Shown piece by piece: positions 47,090 to 56,331 of a stretch of DNA of 64,000 nt; the first letter of the stretch is position 1; the number at the start of each line of letters is the position of its first letter. Where the stretch lies: the NCBI GenBank assembly GCA_016719225.1, contig JADKAN010000002.1, forward strand, positions 868,001-932,000, given 5' to 3'. The stretch comes from Flavobacteriales bacterium (lineage in GTDB: Bacteria; Bacteroidota; Bacteroidia; Flavobacteriales_F; PHOS-HE28). Below the pieces are notes generated by a model. It saw only the letters and a program-made list of their open reading frames with translations. It ran no database searches and was not told the DNA's origin. A program made the position numbers and the translations under genes.

Positions 47090-48215
47090 CGCTTCCGCGC
47101 CAAAGCGCGCTGATAGAGTTCCATCGTCCCCAGCCACATCACCTCGAAAGGAAACATACGCAGCGCGGTGGCGCGGCCCGCCTCGCCCACTGCTTTAAGG
47201 TCGTGCTGCATCAAGCGTTCAACGCCATCGGCCAAGGCTTCGCCGCTCGGCTCCGCCACCAAGATGCCGTTCCGTTCGTCCTAGATCGCATCCAAGGCAG
47301 CACCGGTCCGGGTGCTCACCACCGGCACGCCGTTCATCATCGTCTCCGCATAGACGAGGCCGAAAGGTTCGAGTGCCGCAGCGTGGAGATAGAGGTCCAG
47401 CAGGCCATAGAACGAGGGCATGTCAGCGCGGTCTACCCAGCCGGTGAAGACCACATACGCAGTAAGGCCAGCCTCTTCAACCCGTTGCCGTATCGCTATT
47501 TCTTGTGCGCCCATGCCGCAAAATAGGAAGCGCGCATTCGGATGTTTTCCGACGTCGTTCGTGCCGCATCCACGATGTGTTCATAGCCTTTCCATGCAAT
47601 GAAACGGGCGACCGTGCCGATCACCGGATGCTGGTCCGTGAGGCCGAAGTGTGATCGCAGGCGTTGGATGGTCGCGGGGTCCTGCTTGGTAAAGCGTTCC
47701 GGAGGGATGCCATTATGCACCAATGTGATCTTGGAAGGCGGCGCATTCTCCTTTTCGATCAGGAAGCTGCGGCATTCGCCGGATATGGCGATCACATGGG
47801 TGGACAGGCGCGTGATCAACTGGTCCAAGAAAACCCAGCGCCGTGCATGCATCCAATGAAAACCGGTGTCCTGCTTGGTGGCCACGCGGACCTTCACACC
47901 CGCCAACCAAGCGGCGATCACGCCAGGGAGTGAATCGTCAAAAAGATGGCAGTGGACAATGTCCGGCTTCGCCTTCAGGATCCGCCACCACAGAAGAGGG
48001 AGCGCCTTTAGTATCCCGCGTTTGCGATGCCGATGATCATACTTAATCCACGTGCAATCAAAGCCCAAGGCGTGCATCTCGTCCATCATTGCTGGGGGCT
48101 TGGGATACAGCAGCAAGAAGGAATAGCGGATGCCGCCTTCGCGCTGCGCACGCTCGGCAAACCAACTCAGGTAAGGCACGCTGTCGTTGTTGGCGAAGGT
48201 GTGGAGCACGTGCAT
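47086..48215 (-). pseudogene. GT4 glycosyltransferase with a frameshift and an in-frame TAG
   Basis: From MHVLHTFANNDSVPYLSWFAER (ATG 48215), with IVHCHLFDDSLPGVIAAWLAGVKV and ITLVHNGIPPERF. A shift near 47545-47560 restores the sense as GKHPNARFLFCGMGAQEI..., then LEPFGLVYAETMMNGVPVVSTRTGAALDAI, the GT4 donor loop. A TAG codon (47283-47281) interrupts it. The same frame continues after it with DERNGILVAEPSGEALADGVERL to the stop at 47088-47086, where the downstream GT2 starts (ATGA). Restored length is about 376 residues. Confidence 0.75.
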
Positions 48216-48422
48216 GGTTATCGGCGAAATGAGCTCTTCACTTGTTCCATCACTGACAAGGGGCACCTGAATAGCCTGAGCTGTGTTAAAGTTGCGCGGG
48301 TCATCCTGGTACAATGGAGCGTCATTCCTAATGTGCGACAGCGCGATCGCTCATTATCCGAGGAAGTGATCGCAAAATGGTGCTTGTCAATTGATAGTAA
48401 GTGATCTGGTCCAAGTAGGCCT

Positions 48423-49466
48423 TCACTGCGTTTTTATCCACCGAGAGCCTCCATCGAGGATCTTCAAAACAACTTCAATGAACTCGTCCACATCCTCGGG
48501 TTTAAAGACACCTCGTCGGTCCAACTCCGGGATATAGCTATTGATGCTGCTTACAACTGGTCGCTGTTGGGCCAGATAGGTAATGACCTTGAGTGGTGTG
48601 CCTGAAGCTGCCAATGGTTTTATTTGGTACACCTCAAAAGCATACGTCACAAGACCAACAACGCATCCAAGGATGATGTGCCGAAGCTCGTCAGGATGCT
48701 GGACACCGAGGTGGACCACGTTGGGCAATGTCAATAGTTGGTCGCGCAAGTCTTTTTGGTTGCCAGATATCGGGGCCAACGGACCCACCAGAACCAGTTT
48801 CAATTCCAGTATTCGCTCGGCCAATGCCAGCAGTAGCGCATAGTGAGTCCGTTCATTGATCCCTGCTGCCATCACAGCATATCTGCCCCATTGTCTGCGG
48901 TAATGCTCAGCGCGCTCCGGTGATTGCTCCATGTCCTCTGCTCGGACGCCATGGGGGATCAAGACCGTATTTGGATTTAATTCCGAGTAGTCTAGGAACC
49001 AAGGATTGATCGCCACCACGACATCTGCATGTTTGGCGGTCCGCAGATCATCGGGGAAGGATTGATAGGGATCCACCACATGATAGATGGTCCGGTATCC
49101 AAACCTGTGGAGCGGTGAACGCTCCACCAACGTCGTGGGATGAAAGGACCAGAAAATATTTCCTTCCGGATTCAACAGCCGCCTGAATTTCCAGGCGGTA
49201 AACTGTTCCATAAACGCACGCATGGGTCTTGGCAGCAGTCGTATTGGCAGATTGTTCCGGTACTCCACAACGGTTACCCCTTCAGGCGTGGTATGTTTCG
49301 TCAGTCGGAAGGAGAAGAAGTCAGACAAGCGCCAACGATCAGGTGGGCTGACGAAAATCACCTGATGGTTCTTGGCCAGTTCTACGGCATAATGATGCTT
49401 GGAGTACCACATGTCGCCCCATGGTTCCAAGGAGAAAACGAAGATCGTGCTGCGCGATACGTTCAT
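48423..49466 (-). CDS. Glycosyltransferase, GT4-like
   Basis: 347 residues. MNVSRSTIFVFSLEPWGDMWYSKHHYAVELA opens the protein; GNIFWSFHPTTLVERSPL, VVVAINPWFLDYSELN, TVLIPHGVRAEDM and NVVHLGVQHPDELRHIILGCVVGLVTYAF and PLKVITYLAQQRPVVSS mark the nucleotide-sugar half. Similar to glycosyltransferases of O-antigen and capsule loci. The N-terminal SKHHYA pattern is shared with the next upstream gene (49488-50632), so the two are probably related paralogues. Intact frame. 21 bases separate it from the upstream gene; 207 bases from the downstream one. Confidence 0.82.
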   Translation of the reverse strand: MNVSRSTIFVFSLEPWGDMWYSKHHYAVELAKNHQVIFVSPPDRWRLSDFFSFRLTKHTTPEGVTVVEYRNNLPIRLLPRPMRAFMEQFTAWKFRRLLNPEGNIFWSFHPTTLVERSPLHRFGYRTIYHVVDPYQSFPDDLRTAKHADVVVAINPWFLDYSELNPNTVLIPHGVRAEDMEQSPERAEHYRRQWGRYAVMAAGINERTHYALLLALAERILELKLVLVGPLAPISGNQKDLRDQLLTLPNVVHLGVQHPDELRHIILGCVVGLVTYAFEVYQIKPLAASGTPLKVITYLAQQRPVVSSINSYIPELDRRGVFKPEDVDEFIEVVLKILDGGSRWIKTQ

Positions 49467-49487
49467 GTGTCAAGTGACAGCCAAAAG

Positions 49488-50632
49488 CTAAACAGTAGGT
49501 TGATCGACAGCTTGCAGCAAGTCACCGATCTTATGCAAATATCCGCTGTACGATCGCGATGCCGCGTACGCTTTGCGCGCTAAGCGTAGCTTCTCCGCAT
49601 TAAGTTGAGGGAGATCATCCAGCGCCTCATCCACTCGTTCCGTTATACGCTGGCCCTGCTTGGTCATCACCAACAGGTCGGAGAGTTGTACATGATCCTC
49701 CAAATAGGAGCTGATCACCACCTTGCCGCTGGCGAGGTATTCCAGCAGTTTGTGGGAACTGGTGGCGCGGGTGCCTTGCGCTTCCAGGTCGTAGGCGATG
49801 AGCAGCACGTCCATCGCTTCCAGCCAGATAGGCACTTCATCATACGGCAAGGCGCCCGTAAAGTGAACATTGGGCAGGCTGCGCAGCTCTTGTTCCACGG
49901 TGGGGTCCAACGGTTTCGGATCACCGAAGGCCCCGTGCAGCGGGCCCATCAAGATCAGTTGTGCTTCCGGATGTTCACGTGCGATGGATAAAAGGAAGGC
50001 CAATGGATGGCCTGCAATGCCAAATTGCCGAGATAGCCCAAGCGCGGTCCTAGAGGAAAGTGGGGGAAGTGTGACAGGAAGGATCTTTACGCGGCAGGTA
50101 TGCATGTGGAAGGTGAAGCCATTTTACCTGAGCGGGATCAGGCCATCGGCCATGCTGGGGACACCACGATCACGGCATCCGCACATTTTGCAGGTCCCGA
50201 AAGCTCGTCCGGATGCTTCAGGTCCATGACATGCAACATGTACAGGCGGGCATGCGATCGGTCCTTGAGCGATCGGAACCGGAACAGGTCGAAATTCCAA
50301 AGGACGTCGAATGCGCCACCGCAGGTTGTTGCGAGGGCGCGCATTTGGCGCTCTTCCATGCGCTCGCGCAGTTCCACGGGCAAATGGCGGATGCCGCGCA
50401 TGGGGGGGGCACGATGAACGATCGTTGGAGCCCCCGCTTGCTGTAGTTCCACGGCGATGTCCCGCCTTCCAAGCTCGTCCGGACCGAGGAAGAATACTTG
50501 GGCACCCTGGTCGATCAATGTGGAAGCGTAATGGTGTTTGGAAAGCCGGACCGGCCCCCACGCTTCATGGGAAACGAGGAGAATGCGTTTGCCGGCCCAA
50601 TATCCTTGCTCAACCATTGGCGGTCGGTACAT
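49488..50632 (-). pseudogene. Glycosyltransferase with at least three frame disruptions
   Basis: The N-terminal part (LVSHEAWGPVRLSKHHYASTL, FDVLWNFDLFRFRSL, KCADAVIVVSPAWPMA) reads to about 50140; the C-terminal part (SIAREHPEAQLILMGPLHG, LPNVHFTGALPYDEVPIWLEAMDVLLIAYDLEAQG, SSHKLLEYLASGKVVISSY) reads from about 50005 to the stop at 49488. Between them (50000-50150) the sense, including PRLGYLGNLALQAIHWP, is spread over several frames, so at least three indels are needed. An uninterrupted run of eight G at 50402-50409 (C on the coding strand) sits in the N-terminal part. GT4-like enzyme with SKHHYA motif. The start at 50632 overlaps the sulfotransferase stop (TGATG). Confidence 0.72.
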
Positions 50633-51513
50633 CACGGCGTATAGGATTGAAGGGGCAGTGCATCACGGCCGTAAAGGTCGATGCCAAAGCGTTCCACCAT
50701 GGCGATCACCCTTTCCTGTTGCACTGCGCTCAGGCTCCTTTGCCAAGCGGTGAGTTGCTCCTCGCGCGCTGTAGGATGCGGGCCGGGTGGGCTGGTCCGG
50801 CTCGGTTGTTTCGACCGTTGCAATGCTAAGGCCGGGACCTCCATGCCCCAAGGGGCGAAGACCTTGGCCAAGGTATCCGGGGTGCGGAGCACCAGTTCCT
50901 CGTAGGTGATCGTGGTCCATGCTAGATCATTCTGCGGATGTTGGAGCAGATAGGCATGGTCCATGCACCAGATCAGTGCAAGCCGCTCCTCGATGGTGTT
51001 CACCGTGCCGGCCAATGCATGATAGGACCGCACCCGTTCATCGTAGCGATGGGGTGCGGGCACGGGCGGTGGCACGGGCAAGTTGTTCCATGCGCCATGC
51101 TTGAGCATTGAGGAGACCACCGCGCACGGATGGCGGACCAACAGCACGGGCCGTGGTGGTGAGAACCGGCCAATGAGCCAGGGAAGCAATAGATGTCCGC
51201 GAACGAATTTCACGATCGCCCGGTCGGCCATTTTCAAACCTTGCAGGCTGGTGGCCTGTGCCAAATAGGGCGAGAGGAGGCGGCCTTGGAAGAGCTGCCG
51301 GAAGAGCTGCTCCGCCTCGGGCCACGTTTCCTGCTCCGGAATATGTTGCCGCCATGCGAAGCCGATCTGCTTGAATGCGCGCACTTCATCCACGTTCAAC
51401 GGTTCCCACAAGGTTGCCGAACCGGGGATCGTGGCCAAAATCTCCTCCAGCCACGTGGAGCCTCCACGCGGGGAGGCGAAGATCAGTATCGCCTTACTGG
51501 GATCCAGGTGCAT
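50632..51513 (-). CDS. Sulfotransferase
   Basis: 293 residues from the ATG at 51513. It holds the PAPS-binding 5'-phosphosulfate loop LIFASPRGGSTWLEEILA and the 3'-phosphate motif LLVRHPCAVVSSML, the two hallmarks of sulfotransferases that transfer sulfate from PAPS to hydroxyls of sugars or lipids. Probably decorates the glycan of this locus. Upstream of the ATG the same frame stays open to a CTG (51636-51634) overlapping the FkbM stop, and reads as plausible protein (LKLHIPSEPWVGTWDLRTS, RALDRHWLAGRL), so the true start may lie there. The stop overlaps the next gene's start. Confidence 0.85.
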   Translation of the reverse strand: MHLDPSKAILIFASPRGGSTWLEEILATIPGSATLWEPLNVDEVRAFKQIGFAWRQHIPEQETWPEAEQLFRQLFQGRLLSPYLAQATSLQGLKMADRAIVKFVRGHLLLPWLIGRFSPPRPVLLVRHPCAVVSSMLKHGAWNNLPVPPPVPAPHRYDERVRSYHALAGTVNTIEERLALIWCMDHAYLLQHPQNDLAWTTITYEELVLRTPDTLAKVFAPWGMEVPALALQRSKQPSRTSPPGPHPTAREEQLTAWQRSLSAVQQERVIAMVERFGIDLYGRDALPLQSYTP

Positions 51514-51632
51514 TCGGCGCTGTTGCAGCGCCAGCCGACCGGCGAGCCAGTGCCGATCGAGAGCGCGACGCGCGTTGAGTGAAGTTCGAAGGTCCCATGT
51601 TCCGACCCACGGCTCGCTGGGGATGTGGAGTT

Positions 51633-52515
51633 TCAGAGCCCGATGGACCTGGCCACTTCCGGTTGGCAGATCAGAAAATTGAAATGACTGCTTTTGGTCA
51701 GGGTCTTGGTCTGTAGCGGAGGCCAGGTCACATCGTCGATGTTGAAATACAGGTAGCCCAGCCCACCGATCAATTGGGCGACTTCGGCAGCCACGTTGTC
51801 GTTCAGCAATTCGATCAATAGCGTTGGTTTGTCCCGGCGCAGGACCTCGAGAAATCCGCGCAGCACAGCGGCTTCATGGGTTTCCACATCGATCTTGAGC
51901 AGGTCCACTTTCGTTGCGTCGAACCGGGCCAGGAGGTCAGCAACCGTAAGACATGGAACCTCCACGGGCTGGATCCCCTTGCCGTTCTTGTTCCAATCCG
52001 GTTCCAGCGAAACGGAAAGGACATGCTCTTCCTCCGGCAGGTCGAAGAGGATCGCCGTGCCGGTATATTCGCTGATCGCGGCGCGCACGGTTTTCGTACG
52101 ATCACCGTTGAGGGAAACATTCTCCTTCAGCTTGTCGAAGATGCGGGACACCGGCTCCACCGCCACCACCAAGGCATCCGGGTTCACCGCGGATGCGGTC
52201 AAGGAATAGATCCCGGTGTTGGCACCGATGTCAGGATGACCTTAGAGCTGCGGCATACACGTGTCCAAAGCTGCATGGATACCTTTTCCCATCCATCAAG
52301 ACCCTTCCAGAAAAGTTCATTCTCGATCATGTAGCCATGGTGGCGCACGCGAAAGCTTTCTCCTTCACTGACCTTGACCCGGATGATCCCTTTGAAATGA
52401 AGGTGCCTGTGTATCCGTTCGGTGGTACACCCACCCATCGCACAGCGCTGAACAGGGATCGCTTGAAGGGGATGGCTTCGTACAAAGCCTTGACGATCGA
52501 TCTGGTGGTCTCCAT
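51633..52515 (-). pseudogene. FkbM-family methyltransferase with two frameshifts
   Basis: N-terminal part from METTRSIVKALYEAIPFKRSLFSAVRW; a shift near 52385-52400 leads to IIRVKVSEGESFRVRHHGYMIENELFWKGL, and a second near 52225-52235 to DIGANTGIYSLTASAVNPDALVVAVEPV (SAM loop) and DLLKIDVETHEAAVLRGFLEVLRRDKPTLLIELL, typical of FkbM methyltransferases. The family methylates hydroxyls of sugars or polyketides. A promoter element lies 13 bases before the start, so this is likely the first gene of the minus-strand glycan operon. The stop at 51633 abuts the sulfotransferase frame. Confidence 0.78.
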
Positions 52516-52527
52516 GGCGTAGTGGTG

Positions 52528-52535
52528 CAAACATA
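52528..52535 (-). promoter_or_regulatory. -7 promoter element of the minus-strand glycan operon
   Basis: TATGTTTG, a full match to TAnnTTTG, 12 bases before the FkbM start at 52515. A longer upstream start for that gene (52530) would lie within this element, which is why 52515 was chosen. No strong -33 TTG was seen. Confidence 0.45.
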
Positions 52536-52613
52536 GGCAGGTGGTTGCCCCTGACGACGCATCCCACCGTGCTCCACAAGTTCACCCACTGTTCCTCGCC
52601 AACTTCGCCCCCC

Positions 52614-53198
52614 ATGTCAAAACTCCTCCTCTGCACCGGCAACGGCGGAAAAGTAGCCGAACTTCGTGCCATGCTTCCGGAAGCCATGGAATTGCTTTCC
52701 TTAGCCGAAGCAGGTCTACCCAACGACCTACCCGAGACCGGCGACACTTTCGCTGCGAACGCTTTACAAAAGGCGCGCTTCGCTTTCGAGCGGACAGGAC
52801 TGATGTGCATTGCGGACGATTCCGGCTTGGAGGTTAAGGCCTTGAGCGGCGCGCCGGGCGTGTATTCCGCTCGGTATGCTGGTGTGGCGAAAAGCGACAC
52901 GGCCAATATGGTAAAGCTCCTTCGGGAAATGGAGGCAGTGTCGGACCGCAGCGCACGTTTCCGGACGGTGGTAGCACTGGTGGATGACAGCGGAGAGCAT
53001 TTATTCGAAGGCGAAGTGCGCGGCACCATTACCAAAGAGCCGCGGGGTAACAACGGCTTCGGCTACGATCCTGTGTTCCTCCCCGAGATGAGCGATCTCA
53101 CCTTCGCGGAGTTGGACGCCAAAATGAAAAATGCCATCAGCCATCGCGGCCAAGCGGTATGGAAGCTGGTACGATGGCTTTCGGAAAGGAGCCGATGA
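52614..53198 (+). CDS. rdgB: XTP/dITP diphosphatase (RdgB/HAM1)
   Basis: 194 residues. It removes non-canonical purine nucleoside triphosphates (XTP, ITP, dITP) as monophosphates. Signatures: LLLCTGNGGKVAELRAML, TGDTFAANALQKARFAFE, ADDSGLEVKALSGAPGVYSARYAG, ALVDDSGEHLFEGEVRGTI and EPRGNNGFGYDPVFLPE, KNAISHRGQAVWKL. Length normal. The ATG at 52614 gives the usual N-terminus MSKLLLCTGN. It is divergent from the glycan operon. Confidence 0.95.
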   Translation: MSKLLLCTGNGGKVAELRAMLPEAMELLSLAEAGLPNDLPETGDTFAANALQKARFAFERTGLMCIADDSGLEVKALSGAPGVYSARYAGVAKSDTANMVKLLREMEAVSDRSARFRTVVALVDDSGEHLFEGEVRGTITKEPRGNNGFGYDPVFLPEMSDLTFAELDAKMKNAISHRGQAVWKLVRWLSERSR

Positions 53199-53217
53199 TC
53201 GATGTATGCGGACCTGT

Positions 53218-54789
53218 TCAACCCCGCCTCAGCACTTTATGCCCAACGGCTTCCGCTACACGCAGGCCATCCAACGCGGCACTGACGATACCGCCCGCGT
53301 ATCCGGCACCTTCTCCACAGGGATAAAGGCCTTTTGCTTCCGGGTGTTCCAAAGTCACAGCGTCGCGGGGAATGCGCACGGGAGAGCTTGTGCGGGACTC
53401 CACGGCCACAAGCACAGCTTCGTTGGTGCGGTAGCCGCGCATTTTTTCACCGAAGGCCTTCAATCCCTCGCGCAAACTTTCTGCTACCACGGGAGGAAGC
53501 ACTTCGCGTAACATTACGGGCACGATCCCCGGCGGGTAGCTGCAAGTTGGCAGATCCCGGCTGTTGCGTTTTTCCAGGAAATCAACCAAGCGCTGGGCCG
53601 GAGCACTTTGGCGTTCACCACCCGCACGCCACGTATCCTGTTCCACTTGCCTTTGCCATTCCATGCCGGCGAGCGGATCGTTGGAAACGGCATTTGAGGC
53701 GATGTCGGTCGCTGGGTCAACGGCCACCACAATGCCGCTGTTGGCGTATGGGTTATTGCGCTTGCTGGGGCTCCAGCCGTTCACCACCACCTCGCCGGGC
53801 GCCGTAGCGCACGGTGCGATGATGCCGCCCGGACACATGCAGAAGCTGTACACACCACGCCCGCGCACTTGCTGCACCGCGCTGTAGCTCGCTGGAGGTA
53901 GATAAGGGTCGCGCACAGCGCAGTGGTACTGCATGCGGTCGATCACTGCCTGTGGATGCTCGATGCGAACACCCATAGCGAAGGACTTGGCTTCGATGCG
54001 GATTCCTTTGGCATGTAGCAGGGTGAAGATGTCGCGAGCTGAGTGGCCGGTGGCCAGCACAACAGCTTTCCCGGTCACCTCGTCACCGTTGGCGGTCCGC
54101 ACCCCATGCACGCTTCCATTCCGCTGGAGAAAGTCCGTGACGCGGGTTTCAAAGCGCACTTCGCCACCTGCCGCAAGAATGGCCTCGCGCATGGCCGTTA
54201 CGATGCCGGGGAGTTTGTTGGTGCCAATGTGCGGATGGGCATCCACCAGGATATCCTGCGGAGCGCCGAAATCCGTGAAAGTTTTCAGTACACTGGCCAC
54301 ATTGCCGCGCTTCAAGCTGCGGGTGTAGAGCTTGCCGTCGCTGTAGGTACCCGCGCCACCTTCCCCGAAGCAGTAGTTGCTGTCGGGGTCCACGACATGT
54401 TCCCGGTTGATCATTGCCAGATCCCGACGGCGGGCCCGCACTTCCTTTCCACGCTCCAGAATGATGGGTTTCAGCCCACGTTCGATACAGCCCAAAGCCG
54501 CGAACAGCCCTGCTGGGCCACACCCTACGATGATGACCGACGGGGCATTGGATACATCCTGAAGTGCAGGCGGTGCGGCTGGTGCTTCGGGAAATTCCGA
54601 TACCATGGAGAGCTCTACGCGCAAGCGGACAAGCGGTAGTTTGCTGCGGGCATCGATCGAGCGTTTAAGTATTTGGGACCCGCGCACGTCTTCCGCCATC
54701 ATTGAGCAGGCCTCAGCAGCAGCGGCACGCACCAGCAAAGGGTCGGCAGCTTCACGCGGCTGCAGGGCGATGTCCACGGTGCGGTTCAT
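53218..54789 (-). CDS. NAD(P)/FAD-dependent oxidoreductase
   Basis: 523 residues. An N-terminal ~90-residue extension is followed by a Rossmann FAD motif SVIIVGCGPAGLFAALGCIERGLKPIILERG, then NYCFGEGGAGTYSDGKLYTR, VLATGHSARDIF, and the C-terminal LYPCGEGAGYAGGIVSAALDGLRVAEA that closes the FAD site. This is the family of uncharacterised FAD-dependent proteins (COG2509 type) with conserved Cys (FCMCPGG). The substrate is unknown. 20 bases separate its stop from the convergent rdgB stop. Confidence 0.88.
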   Translation of the reverse strand: MNRTVDIALQPREAADPLLVRAAAAEACSMMAEDVRGSQILKRSIDARSKLPLVRLRVELSMVSEFPEAPAAPPALQDVSNAPSVIIVGCGPAGLFAALGCIERGLKPIILERGKEVRARRRDLAMINREHVVDPDSNYCFGEGGAGTYSDGKLYTRSLKRGNVASVLKTFTDFGAPQDILVDAHPHIGTNKLPGIVTAMREAILAAGGEVRFETRVTDFLQRNGSVHGVRTANGDEVTGKAVVLATGHSARDIFTLLHAKGIRIEAKSFAMGVRIEHPQAVIDRMQYHCAVRDPYLPPASYSAVQQVRGRGVYSFCMCPGGIIAPCATAPGEVVVNGWSPSKRNNPYANSGIVVAVDPATDIASNAVSNDPLAGMEWQRQVEQDTWRAGGERQSAPAQRLVDFLEKRNSRDLPTCSYPPGIVPVMLREVLPPVVAESLREGLKAFGEKMRGYRTNEAVLVAVESRTSSPVRIPRDAVTLEHPEAKGLYPCGEGAGYAGGIVSAALDGLRVAEAVGHKVLRRG

Positions 54790-54837
54790 GGTGGGGACAA
54801 GTATGGACCAAGGGAGTGCGGTCCGGTCGGGAAATGC

Positions 54838-55566
54838 TCAGCCCTCAAAGGTGAAGGTGAGCACGTAGGTCTTGTTCCGCAGGCTTTGGATCGGCCTGCT
54901 GAAGCGCGTGTTATCGTCCAACAGGACGTTCGGGATGCCGATCCCGGTCTTCAATTCAATGCCGAACTTGAAATAGGGGAGGAACATGTCCACGCCACCC
55001 CCCACTTCGGCGCTGTAGTCGTACTTGGCGAGCTTCACGACGATCTCGTTGTCCACGTTATTGTTCACGTCCTTTTGGCTGGACATGTCGATACCGAACT
55101 TTCCGCCACCGAGCAGGTAGACAGCAAAGTTGTTGATCCGGTCGCTCCGGAATTTCAGCAACAACGGGAATTCCAAGTAGGTACTCTCCACGGACTTTTG
55201 GAAGCTGGCCACTTTCCCGTCCGCCGTTCGGAAACTGTATTTCAGGATGCGGTCCTCGAAAGCCAGGCTGGGCAAGAAGCGCAGGCTCAGATTCGGCGTC
55301 ATGTTCAGCGAGGCCACGATGCCGAGGTTGAAACCGGGTTGCTTCACGTGGTCCAGCACGAGCAAGGAATCACGGAAGGGGGCTTCGGGCTTCAGGTCCA
55401 TATAGAAGTCCGAGGTGTTGTAGCTCAGCAGGAACCCGAAGTGGAAGCGGTGGAGGTCGAAATTCTGGAGGTTCTCCACCTTGATCCCACGTTGCGCGGA
55501 AACCGGTATCGTCCCCAATGCGGCGGCGCAGAGGATGAGAAGGAGGCGAGTTCTGTTGCGGGTCAT
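54838..55566 (-). CDS. porT: PorT-family outer membrane protein of the T9SS
   Basis: 242 residues from MTRNRTRLLLILCAAALG with a signal peptide ending at VSAQ; a start at 55614 is also open. The mature part consists of alternating strands of an eight-stranded outer-membrane barrel: HRFHFGFLLSYNTSDFYMDL, FNLGIVASLNMTPNLSLRFLP, YLEFPLLLKFRSDRINNFAVYLLGGGKFGID, and the final KTYVLTFTFEG. PorT homologues are needed for type IX secretion and gliding. ubiE-porT adjacency is common in Bacteroidota, and T9SS cargo in this window fits. Confidence 0.9.
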   Translation of the reverse strand: MTRNRTRLLLILCAAALGTIPVSAQRGIKVENLQNFDLHRFHFGFLLSYNTSDFYMDLKPEAPFRDSLLVLDHVKQPGFNLGIVASLNMTPNLSLRFLPSLAFEDRILKYSFRTADGKVASFQKSVESTYLEFPLLLKFRSDRINNFAVYLLGGGKFGIDMSSQKDVNNNVDNEIVVKLAKYDYSAEVGGGVDMFLPYFKFGIELKTGIGIPNVLLDDNTRFSRPIQSLRNKTYVLTFTFEG

Positions 55567-55614
55567 CCGGCAGCAGGAACGGAAAAATGGTGCGATCGGT
55601 GCCTTGGCGTCCAT

Positions 55615-56331
55615 CTATTTCCGGGCAACGTAAAGGGTGGCCACACCAAAGGTGAGCGTTCGGGCTTTTCCTTCCTTCAGCCCGCAACGCTTCAGGACGG
55701 CCAAGAATGCATTTCCCTGCGGAAAGGCATCCACGCTTTCAGGGAGATAGGAGTAGGCGGCATTGTCGCGGCTCACTAGTTTGCCGATGAGGGGCATCAC
55801 ATGGTGGAAGTAAAAGCGGAAAAGCTGTTTGAAAGGGGCTCTTTGCGGATTGCTGAATTCCAGCACCAGCAATCTTCCACCGGGCTTCAACACCCGCGCC
55901 ATTCCGCGGATACCATTTTCCAGTACTTCGAAATTCCGCACACCGAAGGCGACGGTCACGGCATCGAATGTGGCTTCGGCGAACGGCAGTTCTGCTGCAT
56001 CGGCCTGCACCAATTCTATGCGGCTCGCCATGCCTGCTTTATCAATTTTGACACTGCCCTGGTCCAGCATGCCCTGCGAAATGTCCGCACCGATAACGTG
56101 CTTGGCGAGGTCCGCGCCCATGATGGCAAGGTCGGCCGTGCCGGTGGCAACATCCAGTAGTTGGTCAACAGGTTCCTTGGCCAATTCCTGCATGGTCTTC
56201 CGCCGCCAGCCTTGGTCTATACCCAAGGAACAGAGCCGATTGAGCAGGTCATAGCGGGGCGAGATATTGTCGAACATGCGCTCCACCTGCTCGCGCTTGG
56301 AGGCATCGTCTGCGTATGGCTTCACGGTCAT
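55615..56331 (-). CDS. ubiE: Demethylmenaquinone methyltransferase
   Basis: 238 residues of the UbiE/MenG family, which methylates demethylmenaquinone (and in some bacteria ubiquinone precursors). Markers: VERMFDNISPRYDLLNRLCSLGID (family start signature), LLDVATGTADLAIMGADL (SAM loop), VIGADISQGMLDQG, and FGVRNFEVLENGIRGMARVLKPGGRLLVLEFS. It overlaps the kinase gene upstream by four bases (ATGA) and is 48 bases before porT in the same direction. Confidence 0.95.
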   Translation of the reverse strand: MTVKPYADDASKREQVERMFDNISPRYDLLNRLCSLGIDQGWRRKTMQELAKEPVDQLLDVATGTADLAIMGADLAKHVIGADISQGMLDQGSVKIDKAGMASRIELVQADAAELPFAEATFDAVTVAFGVRNFEVLENGIRGMARVLKPGGRLLVLEFSNPQRAPFKQLFRFYFHHVMPLIGKLVSRDNAAYSYLPESVDAFPQGNAFLAVLKRCGLKEGKARTLTFGVATLYVARK

